Assembly (NCBI GenBank): GCA_001829315.1
Contig: MIAY01000038.1
Span: forward strand, 1-64,000
Direction: 5' to 3'
From: Spirochaetes bacterium GWE1_32_154
GTDB lineage: Bacteria > Spirochaetota > GWE2-31-10
DNA length: 64,000 bases
Below are positions 25,096 to 34,895 of the stretch, in pieces. Each line of letters starts with the position of its first letter. The first letter of the stretch is position 1. The notes below the pieces were generated by a model. That model was not told where the DNA came from, ran no database searches, and saw nothing but the letters and a program-made list of their open reading frames with translations. Both the position numbers and the translations under genes were made by a program.

Positions 25096-26733
25096 CTAAT
25101 AAGTATTTATTTTATTTAATTCGACTTCAAGAGCGTTAATAAATTTTTTGTTTGTTTCACCATGTTTTCTTAGTTGATTTGTATCATTTGAAACACTCAG
25201 AAATCTTTTTGTAATTAGATCAATATTATTTATAATAAACGAAGAACTGTCTTCCACAGATTGTATTGATTCACTTGTATCGATAATCATATTTTGTACA
25301 ATTGTAACAGATTCACTTACCGGTTTAGATCTTAGCATCATATTTTTCATCGTTTTTTCAAGTTCATTTGTTTTATTAGAAATATCATTCATTTGTTGTT
25401 GTATGTTTTCAATTCCTGATTTTACATTACTCATATTATTGGTAATATCTGAAAAATTAGATTTTAAATTATTGTTTATCGTGTTGGTATTAGTTAGTTC
25501 ATTCATAAAACTTTTTACCGTGTTATTAATGATAGTAATATTCTGGTTCGTTTGAACTGATAATTTTCTAATTTCAGATGCAACAACAGAGAAACCTTTA
25601 CCGGATTCACCGGCATGTGCAGCTTCAATAGCGGCATTCATTGCAAGAAGATTAGTTTTTTCTGCTATGTCATTGACTGCGTTTACAATTGAGAATATCA
25701 TTGTTCCTTTTTCCGTTGTTTGATTGATAATTTTAACAGAATTTTCAATATCTTTGTTACACAGGGTCACCGTATTAGAAAGTGTTTCAATTTCATTTTT
25801 TTTCTCATTTGTTAACAGAGTAATACAATGTATTGATTGTATAATACTATTCAAAAAGATTGAGCTGTTACTTACCATATTTATGTATTCAATAGAATTA
25901 GTTTCCAGTGTTTTGGTCGCATTTTCAATGTTATTATTTGATTTTTTTGTTAAATCAATATTCTGATCGAGGGATGTTACGTTTCTATTTATTTCATTCA
26001 TCATTTTTTGAATTTCATTAAATTCAGTTGATAATTGAAAAGAAATATTTTCAAGAGAATTGCCAAGATTAATTCCATCTTTTGATACATTAATTATATT
26101 TTCAAGCATTTTAAATTTTATATGAGCATTTTCTGCATCAGATTTTTGTTTTACTAAGTAAATTTGGGTAAGTGATAGTAAGGCAAAAGCGACAACACCA
26201 GTTACAAGTAAACTTGCTGTACTATTAGTAAATCCTGTAGAGACAATATCGTAACCATCACCGGAAAGTTTACTTTTAATAAGAATCATTATGAGTATAT
26301 TTGCTGCTATATATAAAATTGTTACAAAGGGAACCATAAATTTTTTACTGAATACTGCAAGAAAGACGATAAGATAAAAATTGTAAAAAATATATGAACT
26401 AAATGCTGTTAACGGATCATACATTGCATTAATATGTCGTACGATTAAAATTAATAATATTGTTGGAATTGCATATATATTTATTGCAATATCTAAATTA
26501 CCTGATTTTAAACCTGTAATTGAACCTATGATGAGTACTATTATAACAGAGGCAGCAACAGCTCCTCTGATTGCTCTATCAGGACTGAGCGTACCTGATA
26601 CATAAAAAATAACTAAAAATGTTAAAATGAGAACCATTAAAAAGCAATAATATAAATATACAGTTGCTTTACTTATAGTTACAAAGTCATTTTTGTCAAA
26701 TGAGGATAAAAAGAAACGTATTATTTTTTTCAT
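25096..26733 (-). CDS. Methyl-accepting chemotaxis protein with polytopic membrane sensor
   Basis: Residues 1-205 hold about six hydrophobic segments with almost no periplasmic loop, so the signal is probably sensed in or near the membrane. A cytoplasmic helical signalling domain (about 230-545) includes the conserved tip [22 protein letters not shown], followed by [13 protein letters not shown]. No HAMP domain is apparent. It would control a CheA-CheW complex, which is not in the window. ATG 26733 is preferred over TTG 26736 because AAGG is then 7 nt away. Repeat copy C lies just upstream, in the probable promoter region. Two small envelope genes follow in the same operon. Confidence 0.9.
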   Translation of the reverse strand: MKKIIRFFLSSFDKNDFVTISKATVYLYYCFLMVLILTFLVIFYVSGTLSPDRAIRGAVAASVIIVLIIGSITGLKSGNLDIAINIYAIPTILLILIVRHINAMYDPLTAFSSYIFYNFYLIVFLAVFSKKFMVPFVTILYIAANILIMILIKSKLSGDGYDIVSTGFTNSTASLLVTGVVAFALLSLTQIYLVKQKSDAENAHIKFKMLENIINVSKDGINLGNSLENISFQLSTEFNEIQKMMNEINRNVTSLDQNIDLTKKSNNNIENATKTLETNSIEYINMVSNSSIFLNSIIQSIHCITLLTNEKKNEIETLSNTVTLCNKDIENSVKIINQTTEKGTMIFSIVNAVNDIAEKTNLLAMNAAIEAAHAGESGKGFSVVASEIRKLSVQTNQNITIINNTVKSFMNELTNTNTINNNLKSNFSDITNNMSNVKSGIENIQQQMNDISNKTNELEKTMKNMMLRSKPVSESVTIVQNMIIDTSESIQSVEDSSSFIINNIDLITKRFLSVSNDTNQLRKHGETNKKFINALEVELNKINTY

Positions 26734-26764
26734 CAAGCTACCTTAATTTTTTAATTAATATATA

Positions 26765-26886
26765 AGAGGCTTTTCCAAAAATCAAGAGTACTTGATTTTG
26801 TGTCCGCTAAAACGTAATAAAATTGCGTTAGAGGTAGCTTCCTGCAAAAATTCGAGATAAATAAGGGGTTTTTGCAAGAAGCTCTA
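26765..26886 (+). repeat. Stem-loop repeat element, copy C (long form)
   Basis: About 122 bp in the same orientation as A and B: AGAGGCTTTTCCAAAAATC at the left, a central inverted region with GCGTTAGAGGTAGC, and a right hairpin AGCTTCCTGCAAAAAT to TTTTTGCAAGAAGCT (26836-26883). It fills most of the gap between ppk1 and the chemoreceptor gene. Confidence 0.85.
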
Positions 26887-26932
26887 TCATATAGAGTATA
26901 TATGAAAAATAATAAAAATCAAATAATTTTTA

Positions 26933-29044
26933 TTATTCCGGTTTCAGATTAGGAATAAATAATTGTCTTTTATGTTCTTTATTATTAAAATTTCTATTTT
27001 TAAAATAATTATACAGTTCAATTTGACTTCTATGGCTTGGTTGTCCTGAAATTACAGTTTTTTTTACATAGTTTCCATTCGATAGAAGTTCCCTTGATTT
27101 AACATTATCTTTCAGCATTATTTTAATAACATTTTTTAATTCAATTTTTAATTCATCATCTTCAACAGGAAATAATAATTCCACTCTTTTATCAAGATTT
27201 CGTTCCATCCAGTCTGCACTGGCAAGAAAGTATTCATCTTCACCACTATTATAAAAGTAATATACACGGGAGTGTTCGAGTAATTGATCAACAATGCTGA
27301 ATACTCTAATATTTTCACTCATTCCTTTTACACCGGGGCGTAAACGACACATACCGCGTACAATTAAATCAATTTTAACGCCTGCTTTTGAAGCTTCATA
27401 AAGCTCCTGAATAAGTTTGATGTCAATTAATGCGTTCATTTTTGCAAATATTTTGCCTGTTCCACCTTTTATAGTATTTTCTTTTTCTCTTCTGATTTTT
27501 TCAATAAAAAAATCTCTTAAATCTAGTGGTGCGGTAATTAATTTTTTCCAGCGAGGAGGTTCTGAATATCCGGTTAATAAATTAAAAACAGAAGAACCAT
27601 CCCTTCCATACGATTTTTTTGCTGTAAATAATCCGATATCAGTATAAATTTTTGCTGTTCTGTCATTATAATTACCTGTTGAAAGATGAATATATCGTTT
27701 AATTCCATCTTCTTCATCTCTGACAATTAATGCAATTTTACAATGGATTTTTAATCCGACAACACCATATACAACATGACAGCCTGCCTGTTCTAATTGT
27801 TTTGCCCATGTAATATTTCTTGCTTCATCAAATCGTGCTTTTACTTCAACAATAACAGTAACTTGTTTCCCGTTTTCTGCGGCTTGTTTTAATGCGACAA
27901 TAATTGGAGAATCGCCTGAAGTTCTATATAATGTCATTTTTATTGCAAGAACTTTTGGATCAGCAGCTGATGCTTCAATAAAATCAATAATCGGATCAAA
28001 TGATTCAAACGGATGAAATAATAATAAATCATTTTGTTTTATTTTTGAAAAAATATCAATTTTAGTATCTTTAAATCCAACATGTGCTAAAGGAAGTAAT
28101 GGTTCGTTTTTCAAATGATTAAAACCACTCATCAGAGATATATCCATAAATGATCCAAGGTTTAATGTTCCGTTAATCCTGAAATCAAATCCGGTATAAA
28201 AATTTATATTCTCATAAAGAAAATTTGTCAGTTCTTCATCAGCATTTTTCTCAAGCTCCAATCGAATAGGATATCCCCGTTCCCGAAGTTTTAAACCCAT
28301 TTCAACAGCAGTGAGCAAATTAGAATCCTCTTCATCCAATGCAATCTCCGCATCTCTGGTTATACGAAAAGTACATGTTTTTAAAATTTCAAAGCCATTA
28401 AAAAAGTATGAAGCAAATAACTTTATAAATTCCTCAATAAGAATATATTTTTTACCTGTATCATCACCGGGTATTGCAATAAATCTATTTTTTGATGGTA
28501 ACGGAATAATTGCAAATAATGGAATTTCTTTTTTCGGGTCTTTTAATTTTACAAGTAAATTAAGTTCTTTTCCTGAAAGAAAAGGGAAGGGGTGAGACGG
28601 ATCGACAGCCATTGGCGTTAGAACTAAAAAAAGTTTATTGAGAAATAATTCTTTTAATGAATCAATGTGTTGTTCAGGAATATCGTTTGCTGTGTAAAAT
28701 GAAAAACCTTCATCATGTAATTTAGGTACTATATCATTATTAAAACAGTCATATTGAAGTTGAACAAGTTCTGAAATCCGTTCTTTCAGGCGGTTGATAA
28801 TTGTTAACGGCGTATCACCTGAAGGCAGTTTTATCGAATAACCTGATTTAACTTGTGATACAAGCCCTGATATTCGAACCATGAAAAATTCATCAAGATT
28901 AGAGGCGAAAATTGATATAAATTTTAATCTCTCAAAGAGAGGATTGGTGGTATCCAATGCTTCCTCAAGAACCCGGTAATTAAACTCAAGCCAACTTAAT
29001 TCTCTGTTGAAATAAACTTTTTCTTCTATAATCTGATTATCCAT
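26933..29044 (-). CDS. ppk1: Polyphosphate kinase 1
   Basis: Reversibly polymerises ATP gamma-phosphate into inorganic polyphosphate. At 703 residues it has the full PPK1 layout: N-terminal helical domain (YFNRELSWLEFNYRVLEEA), head domain, and two C-terminal PLD-like domains. The histidines of the active site are H434 (GLKIHCKIA, the autophosphorylated residue) and H591 (LEHSRVYYF); TLYRTSGDSPI and HLSTGNYND are also canonical. GAGG precedes the ATG. It follows ppx/gppA on the same strand with a 73-nt gap, and the ROK kinase precedes that, forming a polyphosphate-related block. Confidence 0.97.
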   Translation of the reverse strand: MDNQIIEEKVYFNRELSWLEFNYRVLEEALDTTNPLFERLKFISIFASNLDEFFMVRISGLVSQVKSGYSIKLPSGDTPLTIINRLKERISELVQLQYDCFNNDIVPKLHDEGFSFYTANDIPEQHIDSLKELFLNKLFLVLTPMAVDPSHPFPFLSGKELNLLVKLKDPKKEIPLFAIIPLPSKNRFIAIPGDDTGKKYILIEEFIKLFASYFFNGFEILKTCTFRITRDAEIALDEEDSNLLTAVEMGLKLRERGYPIRLELEKNADEELTNFLYENINFYTGFDFRINGTLNLGSFMDISLMSGFNHLKNEPLLPLAHVGFKDTKIDIFSKIKQNDLLLFHPFESFDPIIDFIEASAADPKVLAIKMTLYRTSGDSPIIVALKQAAENGKQVTVIVEVKARFDEARNITWAKQLEQAGCHVVYGVVGLKIHCKIALIVRDEEDGIKRYIHLSTGNYNDRTAKIYTDIGLFTAKKSYGRDGSSVFNLLTGYSEPPRWKKLITAPLDLRDFFIEKIRREKENTIKGGTGKIFAKMNALIDIKLIQELYEASKAGVKIDLIVRGMCRLRPGVKGMSENIRVFSIVDQLLEHSRVYYFYNSGEDEYFLASADWMERNLDKRVELLFPVEDDELKIELKNVIKIMLKDNVKSRELLSNGNYVKKTVISGQPSHRSQIELYNYFKNRNFNNKEHKRQLFIPNLKPE

Positions 29045-29117
29045 ATATACCTCATACGTTATGTTTTTTTAGTCTATTACAATAAATTGAAATGAAAAAT
29101 GTATTTTTACAAGAGGA

Positions 29118-30653
29118 TTATTTCACTAATTTTTTTGTTTCCAATTGAACTGAATAACCGAAAAAATCTTCAAACAGGTCTTTTTTTACATTAAAAGAAT
29201 AAATCTCAGCATAAATATTATCTTTAATCGTTGCTATAATCTGTAATTTATTCTTTTTAATAAAAACTTCAATATCTTCAATAAGCTGTAAATGATGACT
29301 ATCTAAACTATCAGCAATACGTAAAATAGCACTTACTTTTGAAATGCACATTCTCTCATCCTTTGATAATGCCATATAATCTGCGTGTGTTTGTTTTGGT
29401 GATGATTTTCTATGATAACGGGCAACATTAGCAATTATTTTCCGGTCTTTTTCATTGAAATAATAGAAATTCTGGCTTTTTATTATATATAATGAGTGTT
29501 TGTGATGATCGCGATTTGAAATAGCTAACCCAACATCATGTAAAATTGCACTTGCTATAAGATAACACTTTTCATACTCTGATAATCTATGAATATTTTT
29601 AGTTTGATCAAATAGTTTAAGACTTAGCTCTAATACTTTAAGTGCATGATTTTCATCATAATTAAATGATTTGCCAATATTTTGTGAATTAATTTGGATT
29701 TGATTTTGTAACTGATTAAAATATTTTTCTTTGTTCATTTTGCAAGCCATTTCAACAATAAGACAATCTTTTAGTGTAATATTAGGGATGAAGATTTCAT
29801 TACTATCAAAAAAATTGATTATTGAAAGAAAAATAGTACTTACAGCATAAAAATTTTCTGCAAGATCATACGATACATTGAGTTTATGAATTATTTCTTC
29901 TTTTGAATACGACTGCATATTTTTACATAACGTTTCAAGCTCTTCTTTTTTAATATGAGTAAGATGGGCGGTATTTTTATTCATTATAATTGAAAGTTGT
30001 TCAAGTTCAGCTCCGACTCCATAAATTTTAGAAATAGTTTTGCATGGAATTGATCTTTTTAGTACCCTTAGTTCATGTTCAACTATAATGTTTAAATAAT
30101 TGGAAAAACTACTATCAAGCTGATAATATTCTTTTGTAAAAAACTGTTTTGCTTTTAATGCACCGATAGGTAGTGATGTTGAGTAAATAATAAAGTTATT
30201 ATCAAATATTGTAATTTCAACACTTCCTGTTCCAACTTCAGCAATGCATTTATAATTATCAGTACTTGTATCTTTAAGTCTTTTAGATAAAACCTTATGA
30301 ATATATTCTGTTTCTTTATATGCTGAAATAATTTCAACATTAATACCGGTATAGGTAAAAATATTATCTAAAAAAATATCCGAATTTGTTGCTTCCCTGA
30401 CAGCCGTTGTTGCGACTGCTTTTATTTCTTTGACACCGTACTCATCGCATAATCGTTTATATCGTGATAAAATTTCAATACATTCATCAATTGTTGTTCG
30501 GAAAATTTTACCTTTATAAAATGAATCTTTTCCAAGTCTTACAGTATGTCTTACACTGTCAATTACTTCAACTTCGCCATCAATTATTTCTGATATTATC
30601 ATTCTGATTGAACTTGAACCTATATCGATGGCAGCAACAATTTTCTTCTTCAT
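29118..30653 (-). CDS. ppx: Ppx/GppA exopolyphosphatase with C-terminal HD domain
   Basis: Exopolyphosphatase or pppGpp phosphohydrolase of the ASKHA fold. The N-terminal phosphate loop AAIDIGSSSIRM (near residue 6), TTAVREATN and EVGTGSVEI are typical of Ppx/GppA, residues about 1-305. The C-terminal part (about 330-505) is an HD-type helical domain with AILHDVGLAISNRDHHKHS. The 511-residue length matches the long GppA/Ppx form rather than the short Ppx. Its ATG overlaps the stop of the ROK kinase (ATGA, 30650-30653), implying coupled translation. Neighbouring ppk1 favours polyphosphate as substrate; (p)ppGpp is the main alternative. Confidence 0.9.
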   Translation of the reverse strand: MKKKIVAAIDIGSSSIRMIISEIIDGEVEVIDSVRHTVRLGKDSFYKGKIFRTTIDECIEILSRYKRLCDEYGVKEIKAVATTAVREATNSDIFLDNIFTYTGINVEIISAYKETEYIHKVLSKRLKDTSTDNYKCIAEVGTGSVEITIFDNNFIIYSTSLPIGALKAKQFFTKEYYQLDSSFSNYLNIIVEHELRVLKRSIPCKTISKIYGVGAELEQLSIIMNKNTAHLTHIKKEELETLCKNMQSYSKEEIIHKLNVSYDLAENFYAVSTIFLSIINFFDSNEIFIPNITLKDCLIVEMACKMNKEKYFNQLQNQIQINSQNIGKSFNYDENHALKVLELSLKLFDQTKNIHRLSEYEKCYLIASAILHDVGLAISNRDHHKHSLYIIKSQNFYYFNEKDRKIIANVARYHRKSSPKQTHADYMALSKDERMCISKVSAILRIADSLDSHHLQLIEDIEVFIKKNKLQIIATIKDNIYAEIYSFNVKKDLFEDFFGYSVQLETKKLVK

Positions 30654-31651
30654 TCCAAAGCCTCTTTAGAAATAATCAAATATTTTTCTGTTTCCTTTTT
30701 TGTTACAATCATTGCTGCGCCAAATGCAACTGCATCATCGCCCAGCGTTGATTGTATAAGTTTTACCGGAAGAGCACCACCTGCAATACTGTATTTTTTC
30801 ATATTTGATTCAATAATCGGCATATAAATATCACCTAATTCTTCAATTAATCCGCCCCCTAAAATAATCGCTTCAACACCAATTGAATTGATTATATTTG
30901 CTATTGCTATTCCGATAAATTGAGCAGATCGTTTAATAGCTTTTTTTACAAGTGTGTCATTAGCTTCTATAGCTTTTCTTAATGCAGAAGAACCGATAGA
31001 ATTTCGCCAGTTTGGCGATATTATTTCAAGAGTAGTTGTTTTGCCTTCTTTATCAACCTTTTTTTGAATATATTTCATAATACCGACTTTACCGGCGATT
31101 GCTTCAAGACAACCTCTATTACCACAGTTACATTTAGGACCTTTATATTTTACAATGATATGACCTATTTCACCCGCTGTTGAACCTGCTCCCCGTATAA
31201 TTTCTCCGTTTTGTATATAACCGCCACCAATACCTGTACCTGCAAAAATACCGTAAAGATGATTAAACTTTTTTTCAATGCCGTTACAATATTCACCATA
31301 TGTTCCTAAATTAACATCGTTATCAATAAATACTTTTTTATGAGTCATTTTACTTAATAGTTCTGCCATTTCAATATTCTTCCAGCCAAGATTTGGTGCA
31401 TTTAACAGAAGTCCTTTTTCTATATTTACAGCTGATGGAACAGCCATACCAATAGCAAAAATATCGTTTTCTTTTAACCCGGCATTTTCTATAGATAGTT
31501 TATATGAATCATTAATTATTTCTAATATTTTATTAACATCTTTGTTGTCACCAACTTTTTGTTTGTTTCTTGATAAAATTTCACCATTTTCATTAATAAC
31601 AATACTGTATATTTTTGTTCCGCCTAAATCAATTCCTGAATAATATTTCAT
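30650..31651 (-). CDS. ROK-family sugar kinase, probable glucokinase
   Basis: ROK kinase of 333 residues. The phosphate-binding loop GIDLGGTKIYS begins near residue 6, FIDNDVNLGTYGE carries the catalytic Asp, GTGIGGGYI follows, and the zinc motif is CNCGNRGCLEA (GPKC precedes). There is no N-terminal HTH, so it is an enzyme rather than a NagC-type repressor. The frame opens at 31681, but ATG 31651 has AGGAG 5 nt upstream and begins the fold directly. Its stop overlaps the ppx start, and ppk1 follows. Some ROK kinases use polyphosphate instead of ATP; the context makes that worth considering, but I see no decisive motif. Confidence 0.88.
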   Translation of the reverse strand: MKYYSGIDLGGTKIYSIVINENGEILSRNKQKVGDNKDVNKILEIINDSYKLSIENAGLKENDIFAIGMAVPSAVNIEKGLLLNAPNLGWKNIEMAELLSKMTHKKVFIDNDVNLGTYGEYCNGIEKKFNHLYGIFAGTGIGGGYIQNGEIIRGAGSTAGEIGHIIVKYKGPKCNCGNRGCLEAIAGKVGIMKYIQKKVDKEGKTTTLEIISPNWRNSIGSSALRKAIEANDTLVKKAIKRSAQFIGIAIANIINSIGVEAIILGGGLIEELGDIYMPIIESNMKKYSIAGGALPVKLIQSTLGDDAVAFGAAMIVTKKETEKYLIISKEALE

Positions 31652-31710
31652 CGTAACTCCTGTAATATAAAAAATAAACATAAGATTGAGATTTTTAAAA
31701 ATCTTTCATT

Positions 31711-31762
31711 AGAGCCTCTTGCAAAAAGACTCTTTAAATCTTGAATTTTTGCATGAGCCTCA
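31711..31762 (-). repeat. Stem-loop repeat element, copy D (short form, reversed)
   Basis: About 52 bp: GAGCCTCTTGCAAAAA paired with TTTTTGCATGAGCC. It corresponds to the right hairpin of copies A-C in the opposite orientation (loop GACTCTTTAAATCTTGAA). It lies between the cyclic-nucleotide-binding gene and the ROK kinase gene. Confidence 0.75.
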
Positions 31763-31777
31763 TTGGTTTTAAAATAA

Positions 31778-32170
31778 TTAAATTCTTCCCGTTAACAATT
31801 TTTTAAGGGTTGCCGGATCTGATATCTGTTCCTGAATTTCATCTAGCATTTGAGTTTTCATAGCAAGATTAGTAAGTACTTTCCAGGCAATTTCCGGATT
31901 ATGAGTTATTTTATCAAGAAAATCGTGTCTGTTAAATTCTTCAACAATAACTTCATCATCTTTTGCAATAATAGTAGCTGCTCTTTCAACATTAAGTATC
32001 ATTGAAATTTCACCAAAAATATCACCTTCTCTTATGAAACCACAGTCAATTATTTTATTATTAACAGCTCTTTGTACAGCACATTTTCCCTTTTTTATAA
32101 TAAATAATGATTTACTATTTTCCTCACCCTGTCTGACAATAATGTTTCCCGTTTTGTAGTTTCTAATCAT
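31778..32170 (-). CDS. Single-domain cyclic-nucleotide-binding (CRP-like) protein
   Basis: A 130-residue protein consisting almost only of a cNMP-binding beta-roll (about 5-110): YKTGNIIVRQGE, LFIIKKGKCAVQR, GDIFGEISMILNVERAATIIA. The phosphate-binding cassette region GEISMILNVERAA lacks the exact R-A pair spacing of true cAMP binders, so the ligand is uncertain. There is no HTH or catalytic domain; it may act as an adaptor. GGGGT precedes the ATG. It reads toward the ROK kinase with copy D between. Confidence 0.8.
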   Translation of the reverse strand: MIRNYKTGNIIVRQGEENSKSLFIIKKGKCAVQRAVNNKIIDCGFIREGDIFGEISMILNVERAATIIAKDDEVIVEEFNRHDFLDKITHNPEIAWKVLTNLAMKTQMLDEIQEQISDPATLKKLLTGRI

Positions 32171-32333
32171 AACATACCCCTGTCTATCCCTTTAAATTGT
32201 ATACCTTAATAAAAAATGAAAGTAAATATTATCAATATATTATACTATTAATTGTAAAATTACTGTTAATATTATATTATTATAATGGCAGTGATTAAAA
32301 ATATAGCAGTTATTTTTGATTAAGGAATATAAT

Positions 32334-34169
32334 ATGTACAGCTATCCTGATTTTAAATTATTAAAGCATAGAGTTATTTTATATATATCGATTTCATCGA
32401 TTTTCATGACTTTTTTTATGTGGTTATTTTGTTTTCTTGTTTTTAATACTGTAAATCGAAGTGAACAATTATATTATTATTTTTTTATTCTTGTGCTTTT
32501 TTTAATTGTATTTATTGGATTAGGTATTTTTGGTCTTTTTAAATTATTAAAACCCATTGAGAAAATAATGATATCTCACTTTCAGAATCTTGATCTGATT
32601 ATTGACGAAAAAAGTGCTAAAGTTGAAAAATACTATAGTGACTTTTTGTATGAAAAAGAAAAAAGTTTCAGATACATTAATATTGTTGGTGTTATTCTTT
32701 TATCTCTGGATGCTCAGTATAAAGTTAAGATGATTAATAAAAAAGGTGCAAGTGTTTTGGGGTATTCAGAATCAGAAATTATAGGTAAAAATTGGTTCGA
32801 AAATTTTGTTTATACTGATGATATTGATTCTTTTATTAATAACATTCAATATAATAATACGAAAGTTGAAAATGCAGTATTTGAGAGTCATATAATTAAT
32901 AATAGCGGTGTAAAGCGAATTATTAATTGGACTGTTGTTTATTTAGGCTCAGATAATAAAAATGATGATGAATATATTTTGTCAGGAGAAGATATAACAG
33001 AGCGTAAAAACCTTGAGGATCAATATAGGCAAGCCCAAAAAATGGAGTCAATTGGAAGATTAGCCGGTGGTGTGGCTCATGATTTTAATAATTTATTAAC
33101 AATAATCATTGGTAATACTGATATTTTATTATCTGAAGTTGAAAAAGAAACTGATTTATACAGGGATTTAGAAAGTATTGGGAAGGCAGCAACAAGAGCA
33201 GCATCACTAACAGATCAATTACTTGCTTTTTCAAGGAAACAGATTTTAAAACCTCAGGTTTTTAATGTAAATCAATCAATTGTTAATGTAATAAAAATGA
33301 TTTCACGACTTATTGGTGAAAATATTACAATTGAAACTCATCTTTCAGATGATATAAAAAAGATAAAAGCTGATAAAGGGCAATTTGAACAGATTCTATT
33401 AAATCTTGCAGTTAATTCACGTGATGCTATGCCCACCGGCGGAAAAATTGTTATATCCTCAAAAAATATCCATATTGATAGTTATTATTGTCGTAATTAT
33501 AGTGATGCCAGACCCGGTCAGTTTGTATGTATCAGTTTTTCTGACTCAGGTTTGGGTATTTCAGAATCGGTTCAAAAGAATATATTCGAACCATTTTATA
33601 CTACAAAAGATATTGGAAAAGGAACCGGTCTTGGACTTTCAGTTGTTTATGGAATAGTAAAACAACATGAGGGATGGATTAATGTTCGCAGTAAACAAGG
33701 TGAGGGTACAACATTTAATATATATTTACCAATTCTATTTGAAGATAGAGATGATTCAATGATAATTGAAGAAAATATGGATAAATATATTGGAAGTGGT
33801 GAAACAATATTATTTGTTGAAGATGAAGAAGATATTAGAAAAATCATACCAACAATTTTAATTAAAAAGGGTTATAATACCTTAATTGCGTCTAATATTA
33901 TCGAAGGACAAAGCATTTTTGAAAAGAAATCAAAGAAAATTGATTTAATAATAACTGATGTAGTACTTCCTGATGGTACGGGTATAGAAATGGTAAAAAA
34001 GATTGAGGCAAATTACAAAAATATTAAAGTTATTTTTTCAAGCGGATATGTAGCTGATACAAAAGAAATAAATGAAATGACTGAAAAAGGGTATTTTTTT
34101 ATTCAAAAACCTTATTCAGTTATTGAACTACTAAAACTGATAAAATTACAATTTATTTCTAATAAATAA
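32334..34169 (+). CDS. Membrane hybrid sensor histidine kinase (TM-PAS-HisKA-HATPase-REC)
   Basis: Two N-terminal transmembrane helices (about 12-40 and 46-72) with almost no periplasmic loop, a PAS domain (about 112-222), HisKA with phosphoacceptor H249 (GGVAHDFNNLL), HATPase with N, G1 and G2 boxes (NLAVNSRDAMPTGGKI, FSDSGLGIS, GKGTGLGLSVVYGIV), and a C-terminal receiver (about 488-610) with ITDVVLPDGTG. The HDFNN H-box belongs to the HWE-like/ntrB-related group often using a trailing receiver. ATG 32334 is chosen over 32316 since AAGGA is 7 nt upstream. It converges on an HTH-REC regulator 13 nt away, the obvious candidate partner. Confidence 0.92.
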   Translation: MYSYPDFKLLKHRVILYISISSIFMTFFMWLFCFLVFNTVNRSEQLYYYFFILVLFLIVFIGLGIFGLFKLLKPIEKIMISHFQNLDLIIDEKSAKVEKYYSDFLYEKEKSFRYINIVGVILLSLDAQYKVKMINKKGASVLGYSESEIIGKNWFENFVYTDDIDSFINNIQYNNTKVENAVFESHIINNSGVKRIINWTVVYLGSDNKNDDEYILSGEDITERKNLEDQYRQAQKMESIGRLAGGVAHDFNNLLTIIIGNTDILLSEVEKETDLYRDLESIGKAATRAASLTDQLLAFSRKQILKPQVFNVNQSIVNVIKMISRLIGENITIETHLSDDIKKIKADKGQFEQILLNLAVNSRDAMPTGGKIVISSKNIHIDSYYCRNYSDARPGQFVCISFSDSGLGISESVQKNIFEPFYTTKDIGKGTGLGLSVVYGIVKQHEGWINVRSKQGEGTTFNIYLPILFEDRDDSMIIEENMDKYIGSGETILFVEDEEDIRKIIPTILIKKGYNTLIASNIIEGQSIFEKKSKKIDLIITDVVLPDGTGIEMVKKIEANYKNIKVIFSSGYVADTKEINEMTEKGYFFIQKPYSVIELLKLIKLQFISNK

Positions 34170-34182
34170 TATTTATTTATTC

Positions 34183-34740
34183 TTATAATAAGCCATTTAC
34201 TACACTTTTTTTGAATTCATTCATATCAAATGGTTTCTTTAAAAAAAGATTAGCTCCAGCTTGTAATGATAGTTCTCTTTTTGTAATATCAGCACTGATA
34301 GCTATAATATGAACATCATTTAATTCTGATTTTGTTCTAATGTTTTTAATTACTTGAATACCATCAATATCCGGCATTAAAATATCAACAACAATCATAT
34401 CCGGTATTTTTTTACCTATTGAGATTAATGCTTCAGTACCTGAATAAAAATAAATTAAGTCAGTTTTTTCAACTTTTTCAAAAATTTTTCTAAAAAAACT
34501 ATGGGTACTGTCCTCATCATCAACCAGATAAATAAGTCTATTTGAAGCATATTTATCTGATATTTCATAATTATGTAATTTTAAAAAAGCAACTAAAGTA
34601 TTATAAGGAATCTTTCGATGACCTCCCGGAGTAACAATAGCATTTAATTTACCGTCATCAACCCAATTTATTACTGAACCTACAGCAACATGCAAAATTT
34701 TTGCAACTTCCGATGTAGTATAAAAATCTTTTTTTTCCAT
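34183..34740 (-). CDS. HTH-REC regulator with N-terminal excisionase-type DNA-binding domain
   Basis: Residues 5-55 are a MerR/excisionase-like HTH (FYTTSEVAKILHVAVGSVINW, split, and TPGGHRKIP, a BldC-like signature). Residues about 68-185 are a receiver with acidic pair D74-D75 (YLVDDED), phosphoacceptor D119 (VVDILMPDIDG) and K169 (LKKPFD). This order, DNA-binding first and receiver last, is the reverse of OmpR or NarL regulators. It faces the hybrid kinase gene, so phosphorylation by that kinase or relay through its receiver is plausible. AAGG precedes the ATG. Confidence 0.88.
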   Translation of the reverse strand: MEKKDFYTTSEVAKILHVAVGSVINWVDDGKLNAIVTPGGHRKIPYNTLVAFLKLHNYEISDKYASNRLIYLVDDEDSTHSFFRKIFEKVEKTDLIYFYSGTEALISIGKKIPDMIVVDILMPDIDGIQVIKNIRTKSELNDVHIIAISADITKRELSLQAGANLFLKKPFDMNEFKKSVVNGLL

Positions 34741-34895
34741 ATATTAACCTTGTAAGAGGATTTAATCAATTTAGTTTATAACTGTTTTTTGTTATATTTT
34801 CAAGTTTTTTTTAATTAATAATACACATTTAAAATCGATTTGCTTTTATAATTTCGATTAAAACTTTTTTAATTAAATAAAGAAGATAAGGTTAA

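Noticed and set aside
29100-29115. Sixth copy of the stem-loop repeat (GTATTTTTACAAGAGG)
   Set aside because: Only about 15 bases resemble the repeat end, and there is no matching second arm.
30650-31651. ROK protein as a transcriptional repressor
   Set aside because: There is no N-terminal HTH; the kinase residues are intact.
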